Of a stretch of 64,000 nt of DNA, positions 36,137 through 44,317 are shown in pieces (positions within the stretch are counted from its first letter, which is position 1; the number at the start of each line of letters is the position of its first letter). The notes beneath the pieces are model-generated. The model had not been told where the DNA came from and made no database searches. It worked only from the letters and a program-made list of their open reading frames with translations. The translations under genes were made by a program, and so were the position numbers. The DNA is from an uncultured Lachnospiraceae bacterium (GTDB lineage Bacteria; Bacillota; Clostridia; Lachnospirales; Lachnospiraceae): NCBI GenBank assembly GCA_944381635.1, contig CALWLY010000001.1:124001-188000 (forward strand). Reading direction: 5' to 3'.

Positions 36137-37624
36137 ATGGTGAAAAAGATTTCCGAAAAACAGTTTGCGTTTATTTTAGGGCTGGTATACGTGGTAAGTT
36201 TGATACCGATACTATGGATTGCCAGATATAATTATCCGTGTGCAGATGATTTTGGCTTCAGCGCCTATTCGCATCTGGCCTGGAGAGACACCCATTCTAT
36301 CATCGAAGTTTTAAAAGCGGCAGCAAGAACAGTTCAGGAAAGATATTTCGGCTGGCAGGGAACTTTTTCCACCATCTTTGTGATGGCGCTGCAGCCGGGG
36401 CTGTTCGGCGGACAGTGGTATTCCCTTACTCCCTGGATCATGATCGGGGCCATGACGGTATCAGGGCTTTATTTTCTTTATGTGGTTCTGGTGCGCTGGA
36501 TGAAGGCGGGACGTCCGCTAATGATGTGCGTAAGTTTCATTTATCTGATTTTCGGCCTTCAGTGTATGGTGGATAAAACGGAAGGTTTTTACTGGTTTAA
36601 CGGAGCCACTCATTATATGCTTCCTTACAGTGTATCCCTGATTTTGCTGGGATTGCTGATTACGTTAATGCTGCAGGAGAAGAAAAAAACAGGTACGCTG
36701 CTGTTGGCTTCTCTGGCAGCAGTGTTTGTGGGAGGGGGAAATTATATCAGCGCCCTCTGGATGGCTATTGTTCTTGTAACGCTGGCAGGTTTTCTGATCT
36801 GGAAAAAACGGGGAAAAGAAAATCTGATTCTTTTGGTTCCGTTTTTGTTTTTTGCTCTGGCGTTTATAGTGAATGTGGCGGCTCCCGGAAACAGTGTAAG
36901 GCAGGAAGAAATGCTGAACCGGCCGGGAGTAGTCCGCTCGATTCTTCTTTCCTTTTATTACTGTGCAGACTTTTTTACAGAGGAATGGTTCAGCTGGCCC
37001 TATTTGATTTATACAGCGCTGCTTGCTCCTTTTGCGTGGGAATGCGCATCGCGCACCGGCAAAAGATTTTCCTGGAGCTGTCCGCTGCTTGTTTTGGCCT
37101 ATTCCTATGGTCTCCTTTCCTCCATGTTTACCCCCAGCCTTTTTGCTACAGGACTGCCCGGAGGGGGAAGGATCTATAATATTATTTTTCTGACATTTTC
37201 TTTGCTGCTGTTTTTCAATATGGTCTATGTATTCGGATGGCTGCAGAAAAAAGGATTTTCTTTTACAGGAGAGAAAGAAGGACTTCTGAAAAAGAAGAAC
37301 GTGAAACTTTACTTGGGATTTGTTATCGTTTTGGCTGGTTTTGTGGGAGCTTCCTATGCCATGGCAGAACCGGATGCGTTTACTTCTGTTGCAGCAGCAA
37401 AGGTCATGATGGGCGAGGAGGCGGAAGCTTATGCGGCGGAATGCAGACAGAGAGAGGAATTTTTAGAGGAGACTCAGGAGGAAAATGTATCGGTTCCTTT
37501 GCTGAAGAATCATCCGGATCTTCTGTTTATGGATGATCTCTCGTCAGACAGCAGTGACTGGAAAAACAAACTGACAGCAAGGTATTACGGAAAAGAGACC
37601 GTGATAGGAGTTCCGACAGAATAA
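36137..37624 (+). CDS. DUF6056-like polytopic membrane protein, copy 3
   Basis: 495 residues, about ten helices. The first outer loop YPCADDFGFSAYSHLAW carries the acidic pair, followed by FGWQGTFSTIFVMALQPG and FYWFNGATHYMLPYS in the same order as copy 1. The C-terminal extracellular segment (AMAEPDAFTSVAAAKVM and a YYGKE end) aligns by eye with copy 1. Probably transfers a sugar from a polyprenyl phosphate; the GT2 gene starting 54 bases downstream could make that donor. ATG 36137 or GTG 36140. Confidence 0.72.
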   Translation: MVKKISEKQFAFILGLVYVVSLIPILWIARYNYPCADDFGFSAYSHLAWRDTHSIIEVLKAAARTVQERYFGWQGTFSTIFVMALQPGLFGGQWYSLTPWIMIGAMTVSGLYFLYVVLVRWMKAGRPLMMCVSFIYLIFGLQCMVDKTEGFYWFNGATHYMLPYSVSLILLGLLITLMLQEKKKTGTLLLASLAAVFVGGGNYISALWMAIVLVTLAGFLIWKKRGKENLILLVPFLFFALAFIVNVAAPGNSVRQEEMLNRPGVVRSILLSFYYCADFFTEEWFSWPYLIYTALLAPFAWECASRTGKRFSWSCPLLVLAYSYGLLSSMFTPSLFATGLPGGGRIYNIIFLTFSLLLFFNMVYVFGWLQKKGFSFTGEKEGLLKKKNVKLYLGFVIVLAGFVGASYAMAEPDAFTSVAAAKVMMGEEAEAYAAECRQREEFLEETQEENVSVPLLKNHPDLLFMDDLSSDSSDWKNKLTARYYGKETVIGVPTE

Positions 37625-37678
37625 CGGTTGCAAAAATTTACAAAAGTATATGAGGTCGAGAAGGAGAAAACAGGGATT

Positions 37679-38617
37679 ATGGATAAGATAGCAGTATTGA
37701 TTCCCTGCTACAATGAGGAGCAAACAATTGAAAAAGTAGTAAGGGATGCGAAAGAGGCATTGCCGGAGGCAGTGGTTTATGTTTATGACAATAATTCCAA
37801 AGACCGGACAGTGGAGCTTGCGAAAAAGGCCGGAGCCGTAATCCGGTATGAACATAAGCAGGGAAAGGGAAATGTGATTCGCAGAATGTTCCGGGAAATT
37901 GAGGCCCGGTGTTATATTATGGTGGACGGAGACGATACCTATCCTATGGAGTATGCCAGACAGATGGCGGACAAAGTGCTGGAATACGGTTCTGATATGG
38001 TAGTGGGAGACAGGCTTTCTTCCACGTATTATACTGAAAATAAGCGCCCTTTTCACAATATGGGAAACAGCCTTGTAAAAAGGAGCATCAATACGCTGTT
38101 TCATTCCGATATTCAGGATATTATGACTGGATTTCGGGCGTTCAGTTACCAGTTTGTCAAAACGTTTCCGGTTATGTCAAAGGGTTTTGAGATAGAAACA
38201 GAAATGACGATTCATGCGGTCTATAACAATTTACAGGTGGACAATGTGGTGGTAAACTATCGGGACAGACCGGAAGGCAGTGAGTCCAAACTGAACACTT
38301 ATAAAGATGGCATCAAGGTTCTTTTTACCATTTTTAAAATGTTCCGTCAGTATCGTCCCTTATTATTTTTCTGGATTGTTGCCGTTTTGCTGACTTTGAT
38401 ATCGGCAGTCTTTTTTATTCCGGTGCTCATTGATTTTGCAGAGACAGGACTGGTGGCGAAATTTCCAACGCTGATCGTATGCGGCTTCGTGGAACTGGCG
38501 GCTGTGCAGTCTGTGTTTACGGGACTGATTCTGCATAATCTTGGAGTCCAGGATAGAAGGAATTTTGAAATCCAGAGAAATATGATTGAAGCCATGATGG
38601 AAAAACAGGGAGAATAA
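37679..38617 (+). CDS. GT2 glycosyltransferase, polyprenyl-phosphate type
   Basis: 312 residues from ATG 37679, with AAGGAG at 37661-37666. It begins MDKIAVLIPCYNEEQTIEKVV and has YDNNSKDRT and VDGDDTYP (metal site). Two membrane helices close the protein (about 235-295). FHNMGNSLVKRSIN and MTGFRAFSYQF are common in dolichol/undecaprenyl-phosphate sugar synthases. Last gene of the operon. It is the second enzyme of this class here after 21398, which suggests two different lipid-linked sugars. Confidence 0.82.
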   Translation: MDKIAVLIPCYNEEQTIEKVVRDAKEALPEAVVYVYDNNSKDRTVELAKKAGAVIRYEHKQGKGNVIRRMFREIEARCYIMVDGDDTYPMEYARQMADKVLEYGSDMVVGDRLSSTYYTENKRPFHNMGNSLVKRSINTLFHSDIQDIMTGFRAFSYQFVKTFPVMSKGFEIETEMTIHAVYNNLQVDNVVVNYRDRPEGSESKLNTYKDGIKVLFTIFKMFRQYRPLLFFWIVAVLLTLISAVFFIPVLIDFAETGLVAKFPTLIVCGFVELAAVQSVFTGLILHNLGVQDRRNFEIQRNMIEAMMEKQGE

Positions 38618-38691
38618 AACGTTCGCTTTTTTACCGGTGCGGCGGAAAAACGAATAAAAACAAAGAATAATCTTAACATTTTATGAAGAGC

Positions 38692-38721
38692 CTTGCCGAC
38701 AAATCGGAAACAGCGTATACT
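38692..38721 (+). promoter_or_regulatory. candidate promoter for the SGNH lipoprotein gene
   Basis: -35 TTGCCG (38692-38697), spacer of about 18 bases, -10 TATACT (38716-38721). The ATG at 38801 follows after an 80-base leader with a strong GGAGGAG site. Confidence 0.5.
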
Positions 38722-38800
38722 GAAAAAGGCATAAAAGCGATAGTTTGCCTATCGAAAATTGTTTGAACAGACAGTTGGAGAAAGGACGGCGGAGGAGAAC

Positions 38801-39862
38801 ATGAAAAAAAATGCTGTAACAAAAATTCTTGCAGTAATGTTGGTTCTGGCGATGATGCTGGCAGGCTGCGGACAGTCGGCAGACAGCAGTGAGCTGGCGG
38901 ACTTGCAGGCCAGAATTGCGGAACTGGAAGAAGAAAACAACGATTTAAGACAACGACTGTCCCAATATGAGACAGTGGAAACGGAAAGCCAGGATTCCAC
39001 GGAACAGACAGGGAATACTCCGGAAGAAACTTTGATTCAGCTTCCGGTGGAAACCGAAGATGTGGCAGTATCTGACAATAACGTGGATGAAGAGCCTCAG
39101 GATGAGGATAAAATGCAGATTGTGGTATTCGGTGACAGTATCTGGGATGGAAGCCGTGATGACAGCGGTATTGCACAGCAGGTTGCGAACTATATGAATG
39201 CCGATGTTTACAACTGTGCCATCGGAGGAACCACAGCGTCTTTGAAGGAGTATGAGGATCCCAACCGTTTTGAGGGATGGACTTCCTGCTCGCTGATAGG
39301 AATGATTAACATTATGAAGGGCGAAGTTTCCACAGATATTTTAGGGGATTATATGGCCCGCGGTGTGATGGAACGTGTAGACTTCAGCAATGTGGACTGC
39401 TTTATTTTAGCCTACGGAATGAACGATTATCTTTCCGGCGCACCTATCAGTTATGACGATCAGAAACCCCTGGATCCGAGAGGATATGCGGGAGCGCTGA
39501 GATTTGCTGTGGATGCTATCAGAAATCAGTATGGCGATGATATTAAAATTTTGATTGTTTCCCCCAACTATGCTCAGTTTTACAAGGATGGGCGCTATGA
39601 GACAGACGGAAACATGAGAAACAACGGATATGGTACTCTTTACAATTATGCGCAGGCAGCGGAAAGTGTGGCTACCAGCGAAAACACCCTGTATGTAGAT
39701 GCTTACAACACTATGGGAATTGACGCCTACACAGCAGAGGAATATCTGGAGGATGGAATTCATTTGTCCGAAGAAGGAAGGGCGCTGTATGCAAAGGCCA
39801 TTGCAAGCTGTCTGAAATACGGAAAACCCGGACAGGTTTCCGGCAATTCCTATTATTATTAA
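38801..39862 (+). CDS. SGNH/GDSL hydrolase lipoprotein
   Basis: 353 residues from ATG 38801 (GGAGGAG at 38791-38797). A lipoprotein signal ends at LAGC, with Cys23 as the lipidated residue. A short coiled coil follows (LADLQARIAELEEENNDLRQRL, near 31-52) and then an acidic linker. The hydrolase domain has FGDSIWDG (Ser113) and DGIHLSEEG (Asp318, His321). It would sit outside the membrane and remove or move an ester group. Its place right after the FkbH-ACP-MBOAT operon makes it a candidate DltD-like partner, but it has its own promoter. Confidence 0.82.
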   Translation: MKKNAVTKILAVMLVLAMMLAGCGQSADSSELADLQARIAELEEENNDLRQRLSQYETVETESQDSTEQTGNTPEETLIQLPVETEDVAVSDNNVDEEPQDEDKMQIVVFGDSIWDGSRDDSGIAQQVANYMNADVYNCAIGGTTASLKEYEDPNRFEGWTSCSLIGMINIMKGEVSTDILGDYMARGVMERVDFSNVDCFILAYGMNDYLSGAPISYDDQKPLDPRGYAGALRFAVDAIRNQYGDDIKILIVSPNYAQFYKDGRYETDGNMRNNGYGTLYNYAQAAESVATSENTLYVDAYNTMGIDAYTAEEYLEDGIHLSEEGRALYAKAIASCLKYGKPGQVSGNSYYY

Positions 39863-39879
39863 ACAAAAAAGAAGCGTAC

Positions 39880-40074
39880 TCCGGAGTAGACATATGGAAA
39901 GGTTCGAATGAGAGTGGTTCTAAAGTCTGTAAGAACTCATTCCGGCCGGAAGATTACGAAGATCTGTTGGCATCGCCCTATCTTTTTGCAAGAAAAATGG
40001 AGGAGCATGTCAGTGGAGATCTGACAGACAGAATTTTTGAATATTTGGAACAAAAAAGAAAACAGGAAGACTAA
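39880..40074 (+). pseudogene. C-terminal remnant of a GT14 (core-2/I-branching) glycosyltransferase
   Basis: The frame ending at TAA 40072-40074 is open but has no plausible start. Its last 50 codons read FRPEDYEDLLASPYLFARKM and then a DRIFEYLEQKRK tail, the usual end of bacterial Branch-type beta-1,6-N-acetylglucosaminyltransferases, where [Y/D]-E-x-L-x-x-S-x-x-LFARK is conserved. The rest of the gene is absent. The preceding lipoprotein gene stops at 39862, so a deletion or gene conversion probably removed the body of the GT14 gene. Confidence 0.6.
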
Positions 40075-40142
40075 AAACTCCCGGTATCTTATGCCTTGTG
40101 AAAAAGATTGATTCCCACAGGACAGGCGATACCGGGAGTTTT
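40075..40142. terminator. bidirectional terminator between convergent genes
   Basis: 14-bp perfect stem AAACTCCCGGTATC / GATACCGGGAGTTT (40075-40088 with 40128-40141) with a 39-base loop; A-tract on the left and T-tract on the right serve both strands. Confidence 0.8.
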
Positions 40143-40170
40143 AGCGGCAAATTTCTCAATAAGAGATTCA

Positions 40171-41373
40171 TTATTTTCCAAGAAAAGCCCGGAATTCCGG
40201 AATCTCTTCGGTGAGGAGGTTGGTGAAATACAGGGCGCCTTCTTCATTCAGATGATCGGCGTCTGCAAAGTATTCAAATTTGACAGCAAATCTTTCATCG
40301 TGAGAATAGTCGTAATAGGACACCTGTTTTTCGGAGGCTACCATCTCAATCGTCTGATAAAAGGCATTCATGAATTCACCGGAAACATATTGATTGTAGT
40401 AAACCATAAAGGGAGTGGTGATCAATATTGGCGTAATATTTTTAGAACGGCACAAATCGATCATTTCCCGAAGTTTCTGAATCTTATCCTGCTGGATCAG
40501 CTCCTCTTTTCCCTGGAAATGTCTCAGAAAGCGCTGCTGTCCTTTGTATTCAAAGTCGGCAATGGTAGCTTCATCATAGGAAGCGGCAGCTTCTGCTTTC
40601 AGCGCTTCTACATCGTAAGAAGAGAGAGCGGACATATATCCGGAAGAGTTTTCGGAAACCGATGTCTGGCTGTCAGAAACGTCGGAAGTCTCTTGACTCG
40701 TCTGGAATGCATTGGCTGAAACAGATGCTTCCGATACGGTTTCTGAAAGGACTGCGGAAATTCCGCTTTGGGAAACAGCAGACAGCTCATTGGAATCTTG
40801 CGGGGAATGGGAAGCTTCAGCTGCATACACGATATTTCGTCTGTTTTCGGAAAGAGACGGGAAGGTGATGGGAGGTTCCAGTATTTTCAGCATATCTTCC
40901 CCGGCAGAAAGAATGGGAAGGCGCACCGACACCAGATCCGTAAAAAAGCTGTAGTCCGGGTTGTACTCAGGCGAGAGAATGCGGTAATAGCGAATACTCA
41001 TAGCCTGTGCCTCTGTTTCGTTAATAGTCTCTGTATTAAAGGAAAAATAGGACAGAGGTATAAACAGGATACCTCCTTCCGCCAGGTCATCCTGATACAT
41101 ATTTAACAGAGCATGGTCGTAAGTTAAAGTCTGGCTGGTGAGTGCAAAATTAAAACACTGATATCCCATATCTTCCAAAACATCCCATTCAAAGTCTGAC
41201 ATGCCGTGGGAGCTTCCGGTATTGGCAATCTGTATTCCCGGTTCTATGAAGTTGTAATGATTAATTTCCGCAATCGGATCTTCGGATTTCTGTTCATACA
41301 TCAAATCCAGATAGAACAGACAAAAGGAAGTGATGCAGACAGCCAGAATACATTTTACAATAAAAGATTTCAT
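40171..41373 (-). CDS. SGNH/DltD-like partner of MBOAT copy 3, with Ser-rich insert
   Basis: 400 residues, one N-terminal membrane anchor (about 5-22). The nucleophile loop is NTGSSHGMSDF (Ser54 or Ser55) and FADADHLNEEG near residue 380 gives Asp and His. Between about 190 and 255 lies an insert rich in Ser, Thr, Glu and Ala without predicted structure, which is absent from the other SGNH partners here. The gene starts nine bases after the MBOAT copy 3 stop and forms a minus-strand operon with it and ugd. Confidence 0.72.
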   Translation of the reverse strand: MKSFIVKCILAVCITSFCLFYLDLMYEQKSEDPIAEINHYNFIEPGIQIANTGSSHGMSDFEWDVLEDMGYQCFNFALTSQTLTYDHALLNMYQDDLAEGGILFIPLSYFSFNTETINETEAQAMSIRYYRILSPEYNPDYSFFTDLVSVRLPILSAGEDMLKILEPPITFPSLSENRRNIVYAAEASHSPQDSNELSAVSQSGISAVLSETVSEASVSANAFQTSQETSDVSDSQTSVSENSSGYMSALSSYDVEALKAEAAASYDEATIADFEYKGQQRFLRHFQGKEELIQQDKIQKLREMIDLCRSKNITPILITTPFMVYYNQYVSGEFMNAFYQTIEMVASEKQVSYYDYSHDERFAVKFEYFADADHLNEEGALYFTNLLTEEIPEFRAFLGK

Positions 41374-41382
41374 AAGAAATTG

Positions 41383-42843
41383 TCAGAATTGTGCGTAAAT
41401 AAATTCTGTTGCGACTCCTTTCTCTGAAAATAATAAAATAGCCAGCAGCAATAAAATGTAAATGGGCCAGCGGATAAAAAAGCGCTGTCTGGATATGGCT
41501 TTGATCACATTTGTCTTCACTGAAAAAAGATCAAAGAAGAACAGGAAGATAAGCGGGAAACATGTCCAGAGCAAGTGTGCGGCGGAGATACTTAACCGCA
41601 CGGAACCACTGGTCAGATAGGTTGTAAAATCGGAAATCCCTGTAAACATATGGGTCAGAACAAAGAATCCATCTTGTATGCTTTCGGCTCTGAAAAAGAC
41701 CCACACAAGACTTACAACAATAAAGGTAATGGGAACCATCACAAGCCGTATGAAAAACATAGATGTTTTTTTAGAACGGATCGGATGGTTTTTCTGATTC
41801 CAGGGGAGAAAACTTTCCGGAATCTGTAAAAGACCGTGCAGAAATCCCCAGAAAATATAAGTCCAGTTAGCGCCATGCCACAGGCCGCTCACCAGAAATG
41901 TGATGATTACGTTCATCCAGTGGCGGAGCGGGGATACCCGGTTGCCTCCAAGGGGAATATAGACATAATCCCGAAACCAGGTGGACAGGGAAATATGCCA
42001 GCGTCCCCAGAACTCTTTGATTGAAGAAGAAAAATAGGGACTTTTAAAGTTTGTCATAAGGTCAATGCCAAAAAGCTTTGCGGTTCCGATGGCAATGTCG
42101 GAATAACCTGAGAAATCACAGTAAATCTGAATGCTGAAGAAAACAACAGCAAGCAGGATAGGAAAGCCCGCATATTGCGGAAGATCGCCGTAAACCTGGT
42201 TTACGTATACAGAAAGACCGTCAGCAATCACAATTTTCTTAAAAAATCCCCATGCCATTTGTTTGATTCCGTAAGTGGCTTGCTTATAGCGAAAACGCCG
42301 CCGTTTTTTCAGCTGAGGAATCAGAACATGGCTGCGGGTGATAGGACCTGCCACAATCTGTGGGAAGAAGGATACAAATACAGCGTAAATTCCAAAGTGT
42401 CTTTCTGCTTTCACATCGCCCCTGTACACATCGATCACGTAACTTAATGTCTGGAACGTGTAAAAGGAAATTCCGATGGGAAGCATCAGTTTTAGCGTGA
42501 TAGGCTGCACAGGAATAGACAGTGACTGCAGGAAAGAAGTCAGGCTGGAACTGAAAAAGTTAAAGTATTTAAATAAAAAGAGAATGCCCAGGCTGACAAA
42601 AAGTGCGGTCAGCAAGTACAGTTTCTTTTTTTTGCGCGAATCGCTGCGTTCTATTAAAAGGGCAGTGCCGTAGGATAAAACTGTAGTAAAAAAAACAAGG
42701 AGAACATATTGGGGAGACCAGCTTAAATAAAAATAGTAACTGGCCGCCAACAGCAGTATCCACCGGTGTCTTCTGGGGAAAGCCCAGTAGAGAAGAAACA
42801 CGACAGGAAGAAACACTGCGAAGGCAAATGAATTAAAGGCCAT
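41383..42843 (-). CDS. MBOAT O-acyltransferase (AlgI/PatA-like), copy 3
   Basis: 486 residues, about 11 helices. Opens MAFNSFAFAVFLPVVFLLYW and carries LPIGISFYTFQTLSY, GYSDIAIGTAKLFG, EFWGRWHISLSTWFRDYVYIPLGGN and the catalytic-His block SGLWHGANWTY (His323); ends FIYAQF. All blocks are canonical. It moves an acyl group, probably acetyl, to an exported polymer with its SGNH neighbour. It follows ugd by 74 bases on the minus strand. Confidence 0.92.
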   Translation of the reverse strand: MAFNSFAFAVFLPVVFLLYWAFPRRHRWILLLAASYYFYLSWSPQYVLLVFFTTVLSYGTALLIERSDSRKKKKLYLLTALFVSLGILFLFKYFNFFSSSLTSFLQSLSIPVQPITLKLMLPIGISFYTFQTLSYVIDVYRGDVKAERHFGIYAVFVSFFPQIVAGPITRSHVLIPQLKKRRRFRYKQATYGIKQMAWGFFKKIVIADGLSVYVNQVYGDLPQYAGFPILLAVVFFSIQIYCDFSGYSDIAIGTAKLFGIDLMTNFKSPYFSSSIKEFWGRWHISLSTWFRDYVYIPLGGNRVSPLRHWMNVIITFLVSGLWHGANWTYIFWGFLHGLLQIPESFLPWNQKNHPIRSKKTSMFFIRLVMVPITFIVVSLVWVFFRAESIQDGFFVLTHMFTGISDFTTYLTSGSVRLSISAAHLLWTCFPLIFLFFFDLFSVKTNVIKAISRQRFFIRWPIYILLLLAILLFSEKGVATEFIYAQF

Positions 42844-42917
42844 AGGATACCTCGCTCGTTATGGTTGTTTATTGATACAGTGTATCGGAAAATGATAAAT
42901 TTTCGGATAAAACAAAA

Positions 42918-44102
42918 TCAGTCCCGATAAAACAGATCTCTCGTATAGACTTTATCGATCACATCTGCCAGTTCGGGCTGGTAACGATTTACAATAATCA
43001 CGTCTGACATTTTTTTGAATTCATCGAGATCTCGAATGACACGGGAATTAAAAAAGCTGTCATCTTTCAGTGTAGGTTCATAAATGACAACCTCAACGCC
43101 GTGTGCTTTGATACGTTTCATAACGCCCTGAATAGAACTCTGGCGGAAGTTGTCGGAGTTTGCTTTCATGGTCAGACGATAAACGCCTACTGTATGGGGG
43201 TGACGTTCTAGAATTCGCTCGGCAATATAGTCTTTTCGGGTTCTGTTGGCCTCTACGATGGCCTGAATCAGATTGCTGGGGACATCGGAATAGTTGGCAA
43301 GAAGCTGTTTGGTATCTTTGGGGAGACAATAACCGCCGTAACCAAAAGAGGGGTTATTATAGTGCATTCCGATTCGGGGATCCAGTCCCACACCTTCGAT
43401 AATTTCTTTGGTGTTAAGACCGCGGATTTCCGCATAAGTATCCAGTTCGTTAAAGAAGGCTACTCTCAGGGCAAGGTAGGTATTGGCAAAAAGTTTCACA
43501 GCTTCCGCTTCGGTTGTGCCCATGAGAAGAACCGGAACATCTTTGTCTTTTGCCCCTTCTTTTAACAAATCGGCAAACTGAGAAGCCCACTCTTTCTGCT
43601 GAGGATCGTTCATGTCGGCGCCCACAATAATGCGGGAGGGGTGCAGGTTATCATACAGGGCACGTCCTTCCCGAAGGAATTCCGGAGAAAAAAGAATCCG
43701 TTCTGTCTGGTATTTCTGGCGCACAGACTGCGTATATCCAACCGGTACTGTGGATTTAATGACAATCACTGCGTGGGGATTTTCCTGAAGAACAGTCTCT
43801 ATGACATTTTCAACGGAAGAGGTATCGAAATAATTTTTTTTCGGGTCGTAGTTTGTGGGGGTGGATACGATGACAAAGTCGGCATCCTGATAAGCAGCAG
43901 ATGCATCTGTTGTTGCCGTCAGATTCAGCGGCTCTTTTGAAAGATATTCTTCGATTTCCTTATCGATAATCGGTGATTCGCGACGATTTATTTTATCCAC
44001 TTTTTCCTGGGCAATATCCATAGCCGTAACTTGATGATGCTGTGCCAGTAAAATGGCATTGGCAAGGCCAACATATCCGGTTCCCGCAATTGTTATATTC
44101 AT
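42918..44102 (-). CDS. ugd: UDP-glucose 6-dehydrogenase
   Basis: 394 residues. N-terminal NAD fold [22 protein letters not shown]; central FSPEFLREG; catalytic Cys259 in [11 protein letters not shown]. It oxidises UDP-glucose twice to UDP-glucuronate. At about 395 residues it is the short Gram-positive/Wzd type. I start at ATG 44102; a TTG one codon upstream is possible. First gene of a minus-strand operon with MBOAT copy 3 and its SGNH partner, which suggests that a uronic-acid polymer is the acylated substrate. Confidence 0.93.
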   Translation of the reverse strand: MNITIAGTGYVGLANAILLAQHHQVTAMDIAQEKVDKINRRESPIIDKEIEEYLSKEPLNLTATTDASAAYQDADFVIVSTPTNYDPKKNYFDTSSVENVIETVLQENPHAVIVIKSTVPVGYTQSVRQKYQTERILFSPEFLREGRALYDNLHPSRIIVGADMNDPQQKEWASQFADLLKEGAKDKDVPVLLMGTTEAEAVKLFANTYLALRVAFFNELDTYAEIRGLNTKEIIEGVGLDPRIGMHYNNPSFGYGGYCLPKDTKQLLANYSDVPSNLIQAIVEANRTRKDYIAERILERHPHTVGVYRLTMKANSDNFRQSSIQGVMKRIKAHGVEVVIYEPTLKDDSFFNSRVIRDLDEFKKMSDVIIVNRYQPELADVIDKVYTRDLFYRD

Positions 44103-44210
44103 CAATCAAAATTCCTTTCTTTTGCTCGGCTCTATGTGCAGACGGCAATGGATACCATGACCGGACTGCAGAAAGCGCTGAGGCTGTTTTCTATCAATAA
44201 ATTCCTATCT

Positions 44211-44239
44211 ATTATAGCCGAAAAGTGAAAAAAAAGAAA
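44211..44239 (-). promoter_or_regulatory. candidate promoter for ugd operon
   Basis: On the minus strand, a perfect -10 TATAAT (44216-44211) with a weak -35 TTTCTT (44239-44234) at 17 bp. The leader to ATG 44102 is about 100 bases. It stands back to back with the promoter for 44318. Confidence 0.45.
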
Positions 44240-44247
44240 GATTTCAG

Positions 44248-44276
44248 TTTTCATATAAATAACTATATACTATAAT
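44248..44276 (+). promoter_or_regulatory. candidate promoter for the MBOAT copy 4 operon
   Basis: -35 TTTTCA (44248-44253), 17-bp spacer, perfect -10 TATAAT (44271-44276). AAAGGAG at 44303-44309 precedes the ATG at 44318. Confidence 0.6.
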
Positions 44277-44317
44277 AGAAAAACATGAATTGATTTTATC
44301 TAAAAGGAGTATCTCCC

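Noticed and set aside
38618-38660. Possible terminator after the GT2 at 37679 (TTCG...CGAA with mixed pairs)
   Set aside because: The stem is interrupted and no T-tract follows on the + strand; too weak to list.
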